A stretch of DNA of 64,000 nt from Cereibacter changlensis JA139 (GTDB lineage: Bacteria; Pseudomonadota; Alphaproteobacteria; Rhodobacterales; Rhodobacteraceae). Position numbers and translations under genes: made by a program. The number at the start of each line of letters is the position of its first letter. Positions within the stretch are counted from its first letter, which is position 1. The DNA lies in NCBI RefSeq assembly GCF_003034985.1, contig NZ_PZKG01000001.1, positions 62,001 through 126,000 on the forward strand, in the 5' to 3' direction. Below are positions 55,743-64,000 of the stretch, one piece after another. Under the pieces are notes generated by a model. That model did not search any database and was not told the DNA's origin. It saw nothing but the letters and a program-made list of their open reading frames with translations.

Positions 55743-56941
55743 GCAAAACCCGCCGCATCCAGCGCGGTGACCAGCCGGGGGAAGTTCTCCGCATGTTTCG
55801 TCTCGATGCCGATCAGCACCGAGCCGAAGTTGCGCGCGGATTTCTTCAGGTATTCGAAGCGGGCGATGTCATCATCCGGCCCCAGCATCATCAGGAACTC
55901 GCGCAGCGCGCCCGGCCGCTGCGGCATGCGCAGGATGAAATACTTCTTCAACCCGGCGAAACGCTGCGCTCGCTCCTTCACCTCCGGCAGCCGCTCGAAG
56001 TCGAAATTGCCGCCCGAGGTGACGCAGACCACCGTCTTGCCGGCGATTTCCTCTGCCAGCCCCGGCAGCACGTCGACCGACAGCGCGCCGGCCGGCTCCA
56101 GCACGATGCCTTCGATGTTCAGCATCTCCAGCATCGTGCCGCAGATCCGGTCTTCGGGCGCCAGCAGCACCTGCGCGGGCGACACCCAGTCGAGCATGGC
56201 GAAGGTGCGGCTGCCCAGCTTGGCCACCGCTGCCCCGTCGACGAAGCTGTTGACCTGCGGCAGCGCCACCGGCTGCCCGGCCTTCAACGCCGCCGTCAGG
56301 CTGGCCCCGCCGAGCGGCTCGACGAAACGAAATGCGGTTTCAGGCGCCACGTCGCGCAGATAGCCGGTCACGCCGGAGGCCAGACCGCCGCCACCCACCG
56401 GCAGGATCACCAGATCCGGCGCCTGCCCCAGCTGCTCGAGGATCTCGACGGCGACGCTGGCCTGCCCCTCGATCACGTCGGCATCGTCGAAGGGCGACAG
56501 GAAATGCGCGCCCTGCGCCGTGCAATAGGCCTGCGCCGCCGCCAGCGTCTGGTCGAAATAGTCGCCGGTCAGCACGATCTCGACCGCCTCGCCGCCGAAG
56601 GTGCGGGTCTTGTCGATCTTCTGCTGCGGCGTCGTCACCGGCATGAAGATCACCCCCTGAACCCCGAAATGCCGGCAGGCATAGGCGACGCCCTGCGCAT
56701 GGTTGCCCGCCGAAGCGCAGACGAACTGCCGCTGCCCCGGCTGGATCTCGCGCATCTTGCGCATCGCGTTGAAGGCGCCGCGCAGCTTGTAGCTGCGCAC
56801 GGGCGTCAGATCCTCGCGCTTCAACCAGATCTCGGCGCCGTAGCGCGCCGACAGGTGGTCGTTGCGCTGCAGCGGCGTTTCGGGGAACAGGTCGCGCAGG
56901 GCGAGGGTGGCGGCACGGGCGGCATCGGTGAACTGGGTCAT
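55694..56941 (-). CDS. ilvA: Threonine ammonia-lyase (threonine dehydratase)
   Basis: 415 residues. A PLP enzyme that deaminates threonine to 2-oxobutyrate, the entry step to isoleucine. The PLP lysine is Lys52 in '[13 protein letters not shown]'; the phosphate-binding glycine loop is '[11 protein letters not shown]'. The C-terminal ~90 residues form an ACT-like regulatory region ('[22 protein letters not shown]', shown in part). The shorter regulatory region than E. coli IlvA matches many alphaproteobacterial enzymes. Divergent from argG across 105 bp. Confidence 0.94.
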   Translation of the reverse strand: MTQFTDAARAATLALRDLFPETPLQRNDHLSARYGAEIWLKREDLTPVRSYKLRGAFNAMRKMREIQPGQRQFVCASAGNHAQGVAYACRHFGVQGVIFMPVTTPQQKIDKTRTFGGEAVEIVLTGDYFDQTLAAAQAYCTAQGAHFLSPFDDADVIEGQASVAVEILEQLGQAPDLVILPVGGGGLASGVTGYLRDVAPETAFRFVEPLGGASLTAALKAGQPVALPQVNSFVDGAAVAKLGSRTFAMLDWVSPAQVLLAPEDRICGTMLEMLNIEGIVLEPAGALSVDVLPGLAEEIAGKTVVCVTSGGNFDFERLPEVKERAQRFAGLKKYFILRMPQRPGALREFLMMLGPDDDIARFEYLKKSARNFGSVLIGIETKHAENFPRLVTALDAAGFAYRDITGDEALAEFLI

Positions 56942-56993
56942 GGCGCGAGACTACAGCGCGGCCGCGCCGGACGCCACCGGCCCTTGTTCCCTT

Positions 56994-57030
56994 CGGGAAA
57001 CTTCACTAGACCGGCCTGCAAAGTTTCCCG
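56994..57030. promoter_or_regulatory. 10-bp inverted repeat in the ilvA-argG intergenic region
   Basis: CGGGAAACTT (56994-57003) and AAGTTTCCCG (57021-57030) pair perfectly across 17 nt. A TTCCC just before (56987-56991) can alternatively pair with GGGAA of the first arm. The repeat ends 16 bp before the argG start codon, so it could be an operator or a leader hairpin. Confidence 0.6.
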
Positions 57031-57046
57031 AGATGGAGCCTGCCGC

Positions 57047-58272
<1,226 letters not shown>

Positions 58273-58273
<1 letters not shown>

Positions 58274-58290
58274 TTTTCACGCGTGAAAAT
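58273..58290. repeat. Palindrome ATTTTCACGCGTGAAAAT after argG
   Basis: A perfect 18-bp palindrome whose first base is the last base of the argG stop codon. Its 14-bp core is identical to that after ubiG (17377-17390). Confidence 0.9.
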
Positions 58291-58311
58291 CTGTCTAACC
58301 GGTTGAAATAT

Positions 58312-58339
58312 AAGCGTAAACGGGAAACTGTTTACGCTT
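58312..58339. repeat. 10-bp inverted repeat upstream of the DUF533 gene
   Basis: AAGCGTAAAC (58312-58321) and GTTTACGCTT (58330-58339) pair perfectly across an 8-nt loop and are followed by TTATCC. It could terminate argG or act as an operator for the DUF533 gene. Confidence 0.6.
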
Positions 58340-58352
58340 TATCCATATTTGC

Positions 58353-58378
58353 GGAACCCCTTTGACCGGCGGCTGGTT
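58353..58378 (+). promoter_or_regulatory. Weak EcfG-like promoter of the DUF533 gene
   Basis: GGAAC (58353-58357), a 17-nt spacer and GGTT (58375-58378) match the EcfG consensus with one mismatch in the -10 element. The start codon is 32 bp further, similar to the csbD arrangement. Low-confidence prediction. Confidence 0.3.
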
Positions 58379-58410
58379 TGTTTCCCTGACAATGGACACA
58401 GGAGACGGAC

Positions 58411-59100
58411 ATGAGCCTCAAGAAAGTGCTGGGAGTGATGCTGGCCTCGCGCATGGCGGGCCGGGGCGGGTCGCGCGGCGGGCTGGGGACGGCGGCGATG
58501 CTGGGTGGCGGGCTGGGCAAGAAGGCGGGACTGGCCTCGATGGCCTATCTCGCTTACCGGGCCTATCAGGACCATCAGGCGCGCGGCGCCGGCAATCAGG
58601 CGACGGGCCAGACCACTACCCCGGCATCGGCGCAGGGCGGCATCGGCGGCATGATCGGCAGCGTGATGGAGAGCCTGACCGGGTCGCAGGGCCAGCCGCA
58701 GCCAGCGGCGCCCGAGACCCGGACCGAGGGCGTGAGCGAGGACCGCATCACCGACGCCAAGGCGCTGCTGCTGTTGCAGGCGATGGTCGCCGCGGCCTGG
58801 GCCGACAATGCGATTTCCACCGAGGAACGGGCGCGGATCGTCGGCCAGCTCGATGCCGCCGGGGCCGATGACGCCGACCGCCGGCTGGTGGAGCGCGAGT
58901 TCACCCAGCCGCAGCCCTTGGATCAGTTGCTGCTGCAGGTCCGCGACCGCGAGACGGCGGAGCAGTTCTACCTGGCGTCGCGGGCCGCGGTCGATCCGAA
59001 CACGCCGGAAAACAAGGCCTATCTCGACGCGCTGCGCGCCCGGCTGAGCCTGTCGGACAGCGAGGTGCAGGAGGTCGAGGCGCTCACGCGCGGAGCCTGA
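58411..59100 (+). CDS. DUF533 (YebE-like, TerB-fold) protein
   Basis: 229 residues with GGAGA before the ATG. The N-terminal part is Gly/Arg/Ala-rich ('MAGRGGSRGGLGTAAMLGGGLGKKAG') with a short amphipathic stretch. A Gln/Pro/Thr-rich linker (about residues 60-105) leads to the TerB-like helical domain ('ALLLLQAMVAAAWADNAISTEERARI'-type segment, about 118-225), which in this family carries acidic metal-binding positions. Known as DUF533; function unknown. The end overlaps the convergent sulfotransferase-like gene by 17 bp. Confidence 0.85.
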   Translation: MSLKKVLGVMLASRMAGRGGSRGGLGTAAMLGGGLGKKAGLASMAYLAYRAYQDHQARGAGNQATGQTTTPASAQGGIGGMIGSVMESLTGSQGQPQPAAPETRTEGVSEDRITDAKALLLLQAMVAAAWADNAISTEERARIVGQLDAAGADDADRRLVEREFTQPQPLDQLLLQVRDRETAEQFYLASRAAVDPNTPENKAYLDALRARLSLSDSEVQEVEALTRGA

Positions 59101-59806
59101 CCGCCCAGAGCCGTTCGTAATGCGGCAAAGCCTGCTCGACCAGCCGGGCATAATCCGGCGGCAGGTCGGGCAGCGGGCCTTCCGGGTCTTCGAACCCGGT
59201 GGAGCGATGCACCGCGCCATACCAGTGCGAGGCCCAGATGCCGTCTGAGGCGTGCCCTCCGGCGGGCCAGTGCAGCATGGCTTCGGTGAAGGGGATGCCC
59301 AGCGCGGTGCAGAGGGCGGTGAGCGCGGTTTTCGGGTTGGCGCGGATGTCGGCGGAATCGATCACCACGGGGGGCTTGCCCTGCCAGCCCGCCACCTCGT
59401 CGAAGAGATCGGCCTGCTGGGTGAAGCCGATGTCGGCCAGCGTCGGGCCCTCGCGCTTTTTCGCGTAGGAGGCGACGACGCGGGCGGGGTGGCGGATCAG
59501 GAAGACGTTCTGGCAGCTGCGCATGAAGCCGCGGTCGATGCCGGGCAGCATGTGGAGCGTCATGTGCTTCTGGTAGAACAGCGGCTGGCCGTCGGGCGCC
59601 GGGGCGGCGCAGGCGGCGGCGACCTTCGCAGGATCGGCCTCATGCGCGGCGATGATCTCGTCGCGCATCGGGTGGTCGATGCCGGTCCGGCTCAGGTAGG
59701 CGGCATAGAAGGGCTCGTCCCAGACGGCGCAATCGCCGCGGGCGGCGAAGGCATACATCATCGCGGTGGAGAGATTGCGCGGCCCGGACCACATGGCGAT
59801 GTTCAT
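59084..59806 (-). CDS. Sulfotransferase-like P-loop protein
   Basis: 240 residues. The N-terminal 'IAMWSGPRNLSTAMMYAF' resembles the PAPS 5'-phosphosulfate loop, and 'VWDEPFYAAYL' and 'NVFLIRHPARVVASY' (the 3'-phosphate-binding strand) follow in the order expected for sulfotransferases. The acceptor is unknown. It overlaps the class IV aminotransferase gene by 4 bp, so the two products probably act in one pathway. Plants carry related two-part proteins annotated as branched-chain aminotransferase-like; this link is from memory and should be treated as a lead. Confidence 0.8.
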   Translation of the reverse strand: MNIAMWSGPRNLSTAMMYAFAARGDCAVWDEPFYAAYLSRTGIDHPMRDEIIAAHEADPAKVAAACAAPAPDGQPLFYQKHMTLHMLPGIDRGFMRSCQNVFLIRHPARVVASYAKKREGPTLADIGFTQQADLFDEVAGWQGKPPVVIDSADIRANPKTALTALCTALGIPFTEAMLHWPAGGHASDGIWASHWYGAVHRSTGFEDPEGPLPDLPPDYARLVEQALPHYERLWAVRLRA

Positions 59807-60702
59807 GCGCGCACCAGATCCTTGTAGAGCGCGCGCAGGCGCTCGGTCATCGGGCCCATCTGGCCGGTGCCGATGGTGCGGCCGTCGATCGTGCTGACCG
59901 GGGTCTGGGCGCCGAAGGTGCCGGTGAGAAAGGCCTCGTCCGCCGAGTAGGTGTCGACGAGGGAGAAGTTGCGCTCGAACACCGGGATGGCATTGGCGCG
60001 GCAGAGGTCGATGACCTTCTGCCGGGTGATGCCGTTCATGCAGTAGTCGCCGGTGCTGGTCCAGACGGCGCCTTTTTTCACGACGAAGAAGTTGCAGGCG
60101 TTGGTGGTGTTCACGAAGCCATGCACGTCGAGCATCAGCGCCTCGTCCGCGCCGGCCTTTTCGGCGGCGATGCAGGCGAGGATGCAGTTCAGCTTGGAAT
60201 GCGAGTTGAGCTTGGGGTCCTGCGTCATCGGCAGGCCGCGCATATGCGGCACGGTGGCGAGGCGGATCGGACGCGGGATCTTGGGCTTCGAATGCTCCAT
60301 GATGATGGTCATGGTCGGCCCCTGACGCGAGAGCGAGGGGTGCTGGAAGGGCCGGGTTTTCACGCCGCGGGTCACCATCAGCCGGGCGTGGGCGTCGGTG
60401 GTCATGGCGTTGGCGGCTTGGGTCTCGTGGATCGCGGCGATGACCTCGGCAGGGCTCAGACGGATGTCGAGGTCGATGGCCTTCGCCGCCTCGAACAGCC
60501 GCTCGATATGTTCGTCGAGGAAGGCCCAGCGACCGTCGTAGAGGCGGATGCCCTCCCAGACGCCGTCGCCCAGCATGAAGCCGGAATCGTAGACCGAGAC
60601 CAGCGCCTGCGCCTTGGGCACGACGCGGCCGTTCAGCCAGATCAGGATCTCTTCGTTGCGGGCGTCTTCCTCGGCCTGATGGGTGGTGACGTGATCGGTC
60701 AT
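59803..60702 (-). CDS. PLP-dependent class IV aminotransferase (BCAT/D-amino-acid aminotransferase family)
   Basis: 299 residues from the ATG at 60702 (AAAGGAG upstream); the longer frame is unsupported. Fold-type IV features: '[30 protein letters not shown]' at the start (here in parts), the PLP lysine in '[11 protein letters not shown]', '[20 protein letters not shown]' and '[12 protein letters not shown]'. The substrate (branched-chain, D-amino acid or another amine) cannot be fixed. ilvA is nearby but on a separate unit. Tightly coupled to the sulfotransferase-like gene. Confidence 0.85.
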   Translation of the reverse strand: MTDHVTTHQAEEDARNEEILIWLNGRVVPKAQALVSVYDSGFMLGDGVWEGIRLYDGRWAFLDEHIERLFEAAKAIDLDIRLSPAEVIAAIHETQAANAMTTDAHARLMVTRGVKTRPFQHPSLSRQGPTMTIIMEHSKPKIPRPIRLATVPHMRGLPMTQDPKLNSHSKLNCILACIAAEKAGADEALMLDVHGFVNTTNACNFFVVKKGAVWTSTGDYCMNGITRQKVIDLCRANAIPVFERNFSLVDTYSADEAFLTGTFGAQTPVSTIDGRTIGTGQMGPMTERLRALYKDLVRA

Positions 60703-60835
60703 GCGGGGCTCCTTTCGGGGCAGGCTAGACCGGGGTTCGGGAAAGGAAAAGCGATCACCGATGCGTGTTTCACGTGGCGGTGAGTGGACGCTGCTTCTTC
60801 GGGCGCCCATCGTCTGCGCGCAGGAGGAACGCATC

Positions 60836-61459
60836 ATGATGAAACTGGCCTTGGCACTGGTGATGACGGCGGGCGCGGCAGAGGCGGCGACGGAGAAGGC
60901 CTATGTGGCCGGGGGCTGCTTCTGGTGCGTCGAAGCGGATTTCGAGAAGGTGAAGGGGGTGAGCGAGGTCGTGTCGGGCTATACCGGCGGGACCACGGAG
61001 AACCCGACCTACAAGCAGGTGAGCAACGGCGGGACCGGGCATTACGAGGCGGTGGAGATCACCTTCGACAATGCGCAGGTCAGCTACGAGCAGATCCTGA
61101 TGCTGTTCTTCCGGTCGGTGAACCCGACGGATGCCGGAGGCCAGTTCTGCGACCGGGGCGACAGCTACCGGACAGCGATCTTCGCCGACGGGCCGGAGCA
61201 GCGGGCGGTGGCCGAGCGGGTGAAGGGGCAGGCGGCGCAGCTGCTGGGCAAGACGGTGGTGACGCCGATCCTGCCGGCGGGGCGGTTCTGGCCGGCCGAG
61301 GAGTACCATCAGGATTACTACAAGGGCACGAACATCGTGCTGACGCGGTTCGGACCGCGGCAGCAGGCGACCGCCTACAAGCTGTATCGCGACGCCTGCG
61401 GCCGGGATCAGCGGGTGCAGGAGCTGTGGGGGCCCGAGGCGCCGTTCATCGGTCACTGA
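60836..61459 (+). CDS. msrA: Peptide methionine sulfoxide reductase MsrA, exported form
   Basis: 207 residues from ATG 60836 (AGGAGG 8-9 nt upstream; a second ATG follows at once). A signal peptide ([17 protein letters not shown]) precedes the MsrA domain. The catalytic Cys28 is in '[11 protein letters not shown]'; 'GYTGG', '[10 protein letters not shown]' and 'EEYHQDYY' are present. Cysteines near the C-terminus ('RDACGRD') may act in resolving. It would repair oxidised methionines (S-form) in periplasmic proteins. No msrB is in the window. Its end overlaps the convergent ribokinase gene by 14 bp. Confidence 0.95.
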   Translation: MMKLALALVMTAGAAEAATEKAYVAGGCFWCVEADFEKVKGVSEVVSGYTGGTTENPTYKQVSNGGTGHYEAVEITFDNAQVSYEQILMLFFRSVNPTDAGGQFCDRGDSYRTAIFADGPEQRAVAERVKGQAAQLLGKTVVTPILPAGRFWPAEEYHQDYYKGTNIVLTRFGPRQQATAYKLYRDACGRDQRVQELWGPEAPFIGH

Positions 61460-62306
61460 GGAAGGCGGTCACCTCCTCGGCGGTGGGCATGGCCTGCGAG
61501 GCGCCGGGGCGGGTGACCTGGATCGCGGCGGCGGCGGAGGCACGGCGCATGGCCTCCTCGCGGCCGAGGCCGGCGTCGAGCGCGGCGGCCAGCGTGCCGA
61601 TGAAGCAGTCGCCGGCGCCGGTGGTGTCGACCGGCTCCACCTTGAAGGGGGGCGTGACCAAGGGTTCGGCGCCGGGGGAGAGCCATTCGGCGCCCTTGGC
61701 GCCCTTGGTCACGATCATCTCGACCTGCGGCAGGGAGCCGAGCCCGGCGCGGAGCTGTGCGGCCTCGCCCTCGTTCATCACCAGAAGGCTGACGTGGGGC
61801 AGCACCGCCTGCACCGCCTGAAGGTCGAAGGGCGCGGCGGAGTAGATCACCCGCAGGCCCTTTTCGGCCGCGAGCCGCGCGGCCTCGACCTGGGCCGAGG
61901 TTTCGTTCTGCATCAGCAGGCTGTCGCCCGGCCCGGCTTCGGCGAGGGCGGAGGCGACATCGGCCCCGGTCACGCAGCGGTTGGCGCCCGGGTAGAGCAC
62001 GATGACATTCTCGGCCCCGGCATCGACATAGATGATGGCATGGCCGGTGGGTTCTTCGCCCTTGGCGATATGGGTCACGTCGACGCCGAAATCGGCCATG
62101 GCGGCGCGGGCCCAATGGCCTTCGGGGCCGATGGCGCCGATATGCAGGATGCGCGCCCCGGCGCGGGCGGCGGCGACCGACTGGTTGGCGCCCTTGCCGC
62201 CGAGCCCCATGCCATACGAATGGGCGCCCAGCGTCTCGCCCGGTTCGGGCAGATGGGGGACGCGGTAGACATGGTCGATGTTGATCGATCCGAGATTCAG
62301 CAGCAT
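61446..62306 (-). CDS. rbsK: Ribokinase (PfkB family)
   Basis: 286 residues. It phosphorylates D-ribose or a related sugar. PfkB signatures are both present: '[15 protein letters not shown]' near the N-terminus and '[17 protein letters not shown]' with the catalytic Asp near the C-terminus; '[17 protein letters not shown]' is ribokinase-like. No ribose transporter lies beside it. The start codon overlaps the malic enzyme gene's stop by one base, so it is translated after that gene. Confidence 0.9.
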   Translation of the reverse strand: MLLNLGSINIDHVYRVPHLPEPGETLGAHSYGMGLGGKGANQSVAAARAGARILHIGAIGPEGHWARAAMADFGVDVTHIAKGEEPTGHAIIYVDAGAENVIVLYPGANRCVTGADVASALAEAGPGDSLLMQNETSAQVEAARLAAEKGLRVIYSAAPFDLQAVQAVLPHVSLLVMNEGEAAQLRAGLGSLPQVEMIVTKGAKGAEWLSPGAEPLVTPPFKVEPVDTTGAGDCFIGTLAAALDAGLGREEAMRRASAAAAIQVTRPGASQAMPTAEEVTAFLSDR

Positions 62307-64000
62307 CAGCCCACCTTGCAGGCGGCCATCACCGCCATGTTGAGAATGTCGTTCACGGTCGAGTTCACCGAACAGATCTGGATCGGTTTGGTGACGCCGG
62401 TCAAGATGGGACCGATGACGGTGGCCCCGGCCATTTCCTGCATCAGCTTCACCGAGATCGAGGCGGAGTGCCGGGCGGGGACGATCAGGATGTTGGCCGG
62501 GCCGGTGAGGCGGCAGAACGGGTATTGCGCCATCGCCGCCGGGTTCAGCGCAACATCGACGGTCATCTCGCCCTCATACTCGAAATCCACCTTCCGGCCG
62601 TCGAGCACCTTCGAGGCCTCGCCCATCTTCGCCGCCCGTTCCGAGACCGGATAGCCGAAGGTCGAGAAGGACACGAAGGCGACCCGCGGCTCCAGCCCGA
62701 GATTGCGGGCGACGCGGGCGGATTTGATGGCGATATCGGCGAGATCCTCGGCCTCGGGCCATTCATGCACCAGCGTGTCGGCCAGAAGCACGATGCGGCC
62801 CTTGTGCAGGAGCGCCGTGACGCCGACGGCGCCGTCGGAGGCCTTGGCGTCGAAGACATGGTTGATCAGCTGCAGGATATAGGCCGACTTGCGGGTGGCG
62901 CCGGTCACCAGACCGTCGCCATGGCCATGCGCCAGCATCAGCGCCGAGAAGACGTGGCGGTCGCGGGTGGCGAGACGGTTGATGTCATGCGCGTCGAAGC
63001 CGCCGCGCTGCAGGCGGTTGTAGAGGAAGGTCTTGTAGGTCTCGGTGTGGCGGGAGTTGGCGGCGTTCACCACCTCCAGCTCGCGCACCGCGTCGGAAAG
63101 GCCCGCGGCTTCGAGCTTCTCGCGCACATCGGCCTCGCGGCCCACCACCAGCGCCTTGCCGAGCCCGGCGCGCTGATAGGCGACGGCGGCGCGCAGCACG
63201 CGGGGGTCGTCGCCCTCGGCAAAGATCATCCGGGCCTGCGCCGCCTTGGCGCGGGCGTGGATGCCCTGCAGGATGCTCGCCGTCGGGTCCATGCGCGATT
63301 TCAGCGCCAGCTCGTAGGCGTGCAGGTCGATGATCGGGCGGCGGGCGACGCCGGTATCCATCCCGGCCTTGGCGACCGCAGGCGGGATCACGTAGATCAG
63401 CCGGGGATCGAACGGCGTCGGGATGATGTAGTCGCGCCCGAAGCTGAGCTTGCGGCCATAGGCCATCGCCACCTCGTCGGGCACATCCTCGCGCGCGAGG
63501 GCGGCGAGCGCCCTGGCGCAGGCGATCTTCATCTCGTCATTGATGGCGCGGGCATGGATGTCGAGCGCACCGCGGAAGAGATAGGGGAAGCCGAGGACGT
63601 TGTTCACCTGATTGGGATAGTCGGAGCGGCCAGTGGCCACGATGGCGTCGGGGCGGACGGCGTGGGCCTCTTCGGGCGTGATCTCGGGGTCGGGGTTGGC
63701 CATGGCGAAGATCACCGGGTTCTCGGCCATGGAGGCGACCATCTCGGGCGTGACGGCGCCCTTGGCGGAGACGCCGAGGAAGACATCGGCGCCCTGCATC
63801 GCCTCTTCCAGCGTCCGCAGGTCGGTGCGGGCGGCATGGGCCGATTTCCACTGGTTCATGCCCTCGGTGCGGCCCTGCCAGATCACGCCCTTGGTGTCGC
63901 ACATCAGGCAGTTGTCATGCCGGGCGCCCATGGTCTTCAGCAGTTCCAGACAGGCGATGCCCGCCGCCCCTGCCCCATTGAGCACGATGCGGCAATCCTC
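62306..64000 (-). CDS. maeB: NADP-dependent malic enzyme with C-terminal phosphotransacetylase domain, 5' end beyond the window
   Basis: The frame is open to base 64000 and the N-terminus lies outside; about 564 residues are visible of a protein that is usually about 750. The visible part begins in the malic enzyme NAD(P)-binding domain ('LNGAGAAGIACLELL', 'DTKGVIWQGR', 'FAMANPDPEI', 'TGRSDYPNQVNN'). From about residue 240 of the visible part a phosphotransacetylase-like domain follows ('RMIFAEGDDPRVLRAA', 'LLADTLVHEWP', 'ANILIVPARHSASISVKLMQ'). It decarboxylates malate to pyruvate; the C-terminal domain is usually regulatory. Confidence 0.95.
   Translation of the reverse strand, partial: EDCRIVLNGAGAAGIACLELLKTMGARHDNCLMCDTKGVIWQGRTEGMNQWKSAHAARTDLRTLEEAMQGADVFLGVSAKGAVTPEMVASMAENPVIFAMANPDPEITPEEAHAVRPDAIVATGRSDYPNQVNNVLGFPYLFRGALDIHARAINDEMKIACARALAALAREDVPDEVAMAYGRKLSFGRDYIIPTPFDPRLIYVIPPAVAKAGMDTGVARRPIIDLHAYELALKSRMDPTASILQGIHARAKAAQARMIFAEGDDPRVLRAAVAYQRAGLGKALVVGREADVREKLEAAGLSDAVRELEVVNAANSRHTETYKTFLYNRLQRGGFDAHDINRLATRDRHVFSALMLAHGHGDGLVTGATRKSAYILQLINHVFDAKASDGAVGVTALLHKGRIVLLADTLVHEWPEAEDLADIAIKSARVARNLGLEPRVAFVSFSTFGYPVSERAAKMGEASKVLDGRKVDFEYEGEMTVDVALNPAAMAQYPFCRLTGPANILIVPARHSASISVKLMQEMAGATVIGPILTGVTKPIQICSVNSTVNDILNMAVMAACKVG

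Noticed and set aside
60766-60776. TGTTTCACGTG, resembling two-thirds of a parS site
   Set aside because: The second arm (AAACA) is missing, and dnaA, parA or parB are not in the window.

Overview
The window looks like a chromosomal segment from a high-GC alphaproteobacterium, almost certainly a member of the Rhodobacteraceae (Rhodobacter/Paracoccus-like). This is inferred from protein character, gene order (nusA-ylxR-infB, dnaK-dnaJ, tamA-tamB) and promoter classes: RpoH-type CTTG-N17/18-CYTATNT and EcfG-type GGAAC-N16-CGTT. It is dense core chromosome. No rRNA, tRNA, CRISPR array, insertion sequence, integrase or prophage was seen. Many long open frames antisense to real genes are high-GC artefacts and were left out.

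Layout. 1-3.8 kb: end of nusA, an RNA-binding ylxR-type gene, infB and a strong terminator. 3.8-6.7 kb: a 46-residue gene, then mutT, argJ and a periplasmic parvulin on the minus strand. 6.7-11.9 kb: secA, a secreted binding-protein/OmpA fusion, and radC. 12.1-15.5 kb: dnaK-dnaJ with an RpoH-like promoter, an intercistronic hairpin and a terminator. 15.6-19 kb: proline iminopeptidase, ubiG, an aldo/keto reductase and a CsbD stress gene behind an EcfG-like promoter. 19-26.5 kb: a D-xylose locus (xylA, xylB, ABC transporter, divergent ROK regulator) whose permease gene xylH carries a frameshift. 26.6-32.3 kb: tamA-tamB. 32.3-41.4 kb: a minus-strand run with yihY, a yjbE/F/H (gfcA/B/D)-like outer-membrane set, a CapD/WbpM-type dehydratase, a sugar transferase, an epimerase, a MarR regulator, glutaredoxin and comF. 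41.4-45.7 kb: an NDUFAF5-like protein, hemH, a tiny exported protein, and two L,D-transpeptidase-like proteins flanking a CAP lipoprotein. 45.7-53.5 kb: a tightly overlapped run hslO-nudix-cca-ABC-ABC-RNA methyltransferase behind an RpoH-like promoter. 53.5-64 kb: a Nudix gene, a REC-PP2C phosphatase with a divergent Hpt protein, ilvA, argG, a DUF533 protein, a sulfotransferase-like/class IV aminotransferase pair, a secreted msrA, a ribokinase and the 3' part of a malic enzyme-phosphotransacetylase gene.

How the parts fit. Two sigma-factor themes recur. RpoH-like promoters precede dnaK and hslO. EcfG-like promoters precede csbD and the capD-yjbHFE polysaccharide block, with a weaker match before the DUF533 gene. 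The most promising under-described items are the stress-promoter-linked yjb/gfc-type polysaccharide module lacking yjbG, the TTTCACGCGTGAAA palindromes placed just after stop codons, the REC-PP2C/Hpt pair with an unusual cysteine cluster, and the sulfotransferase/aminotransferase pair. No unmistakably new defence or mobile system was found.
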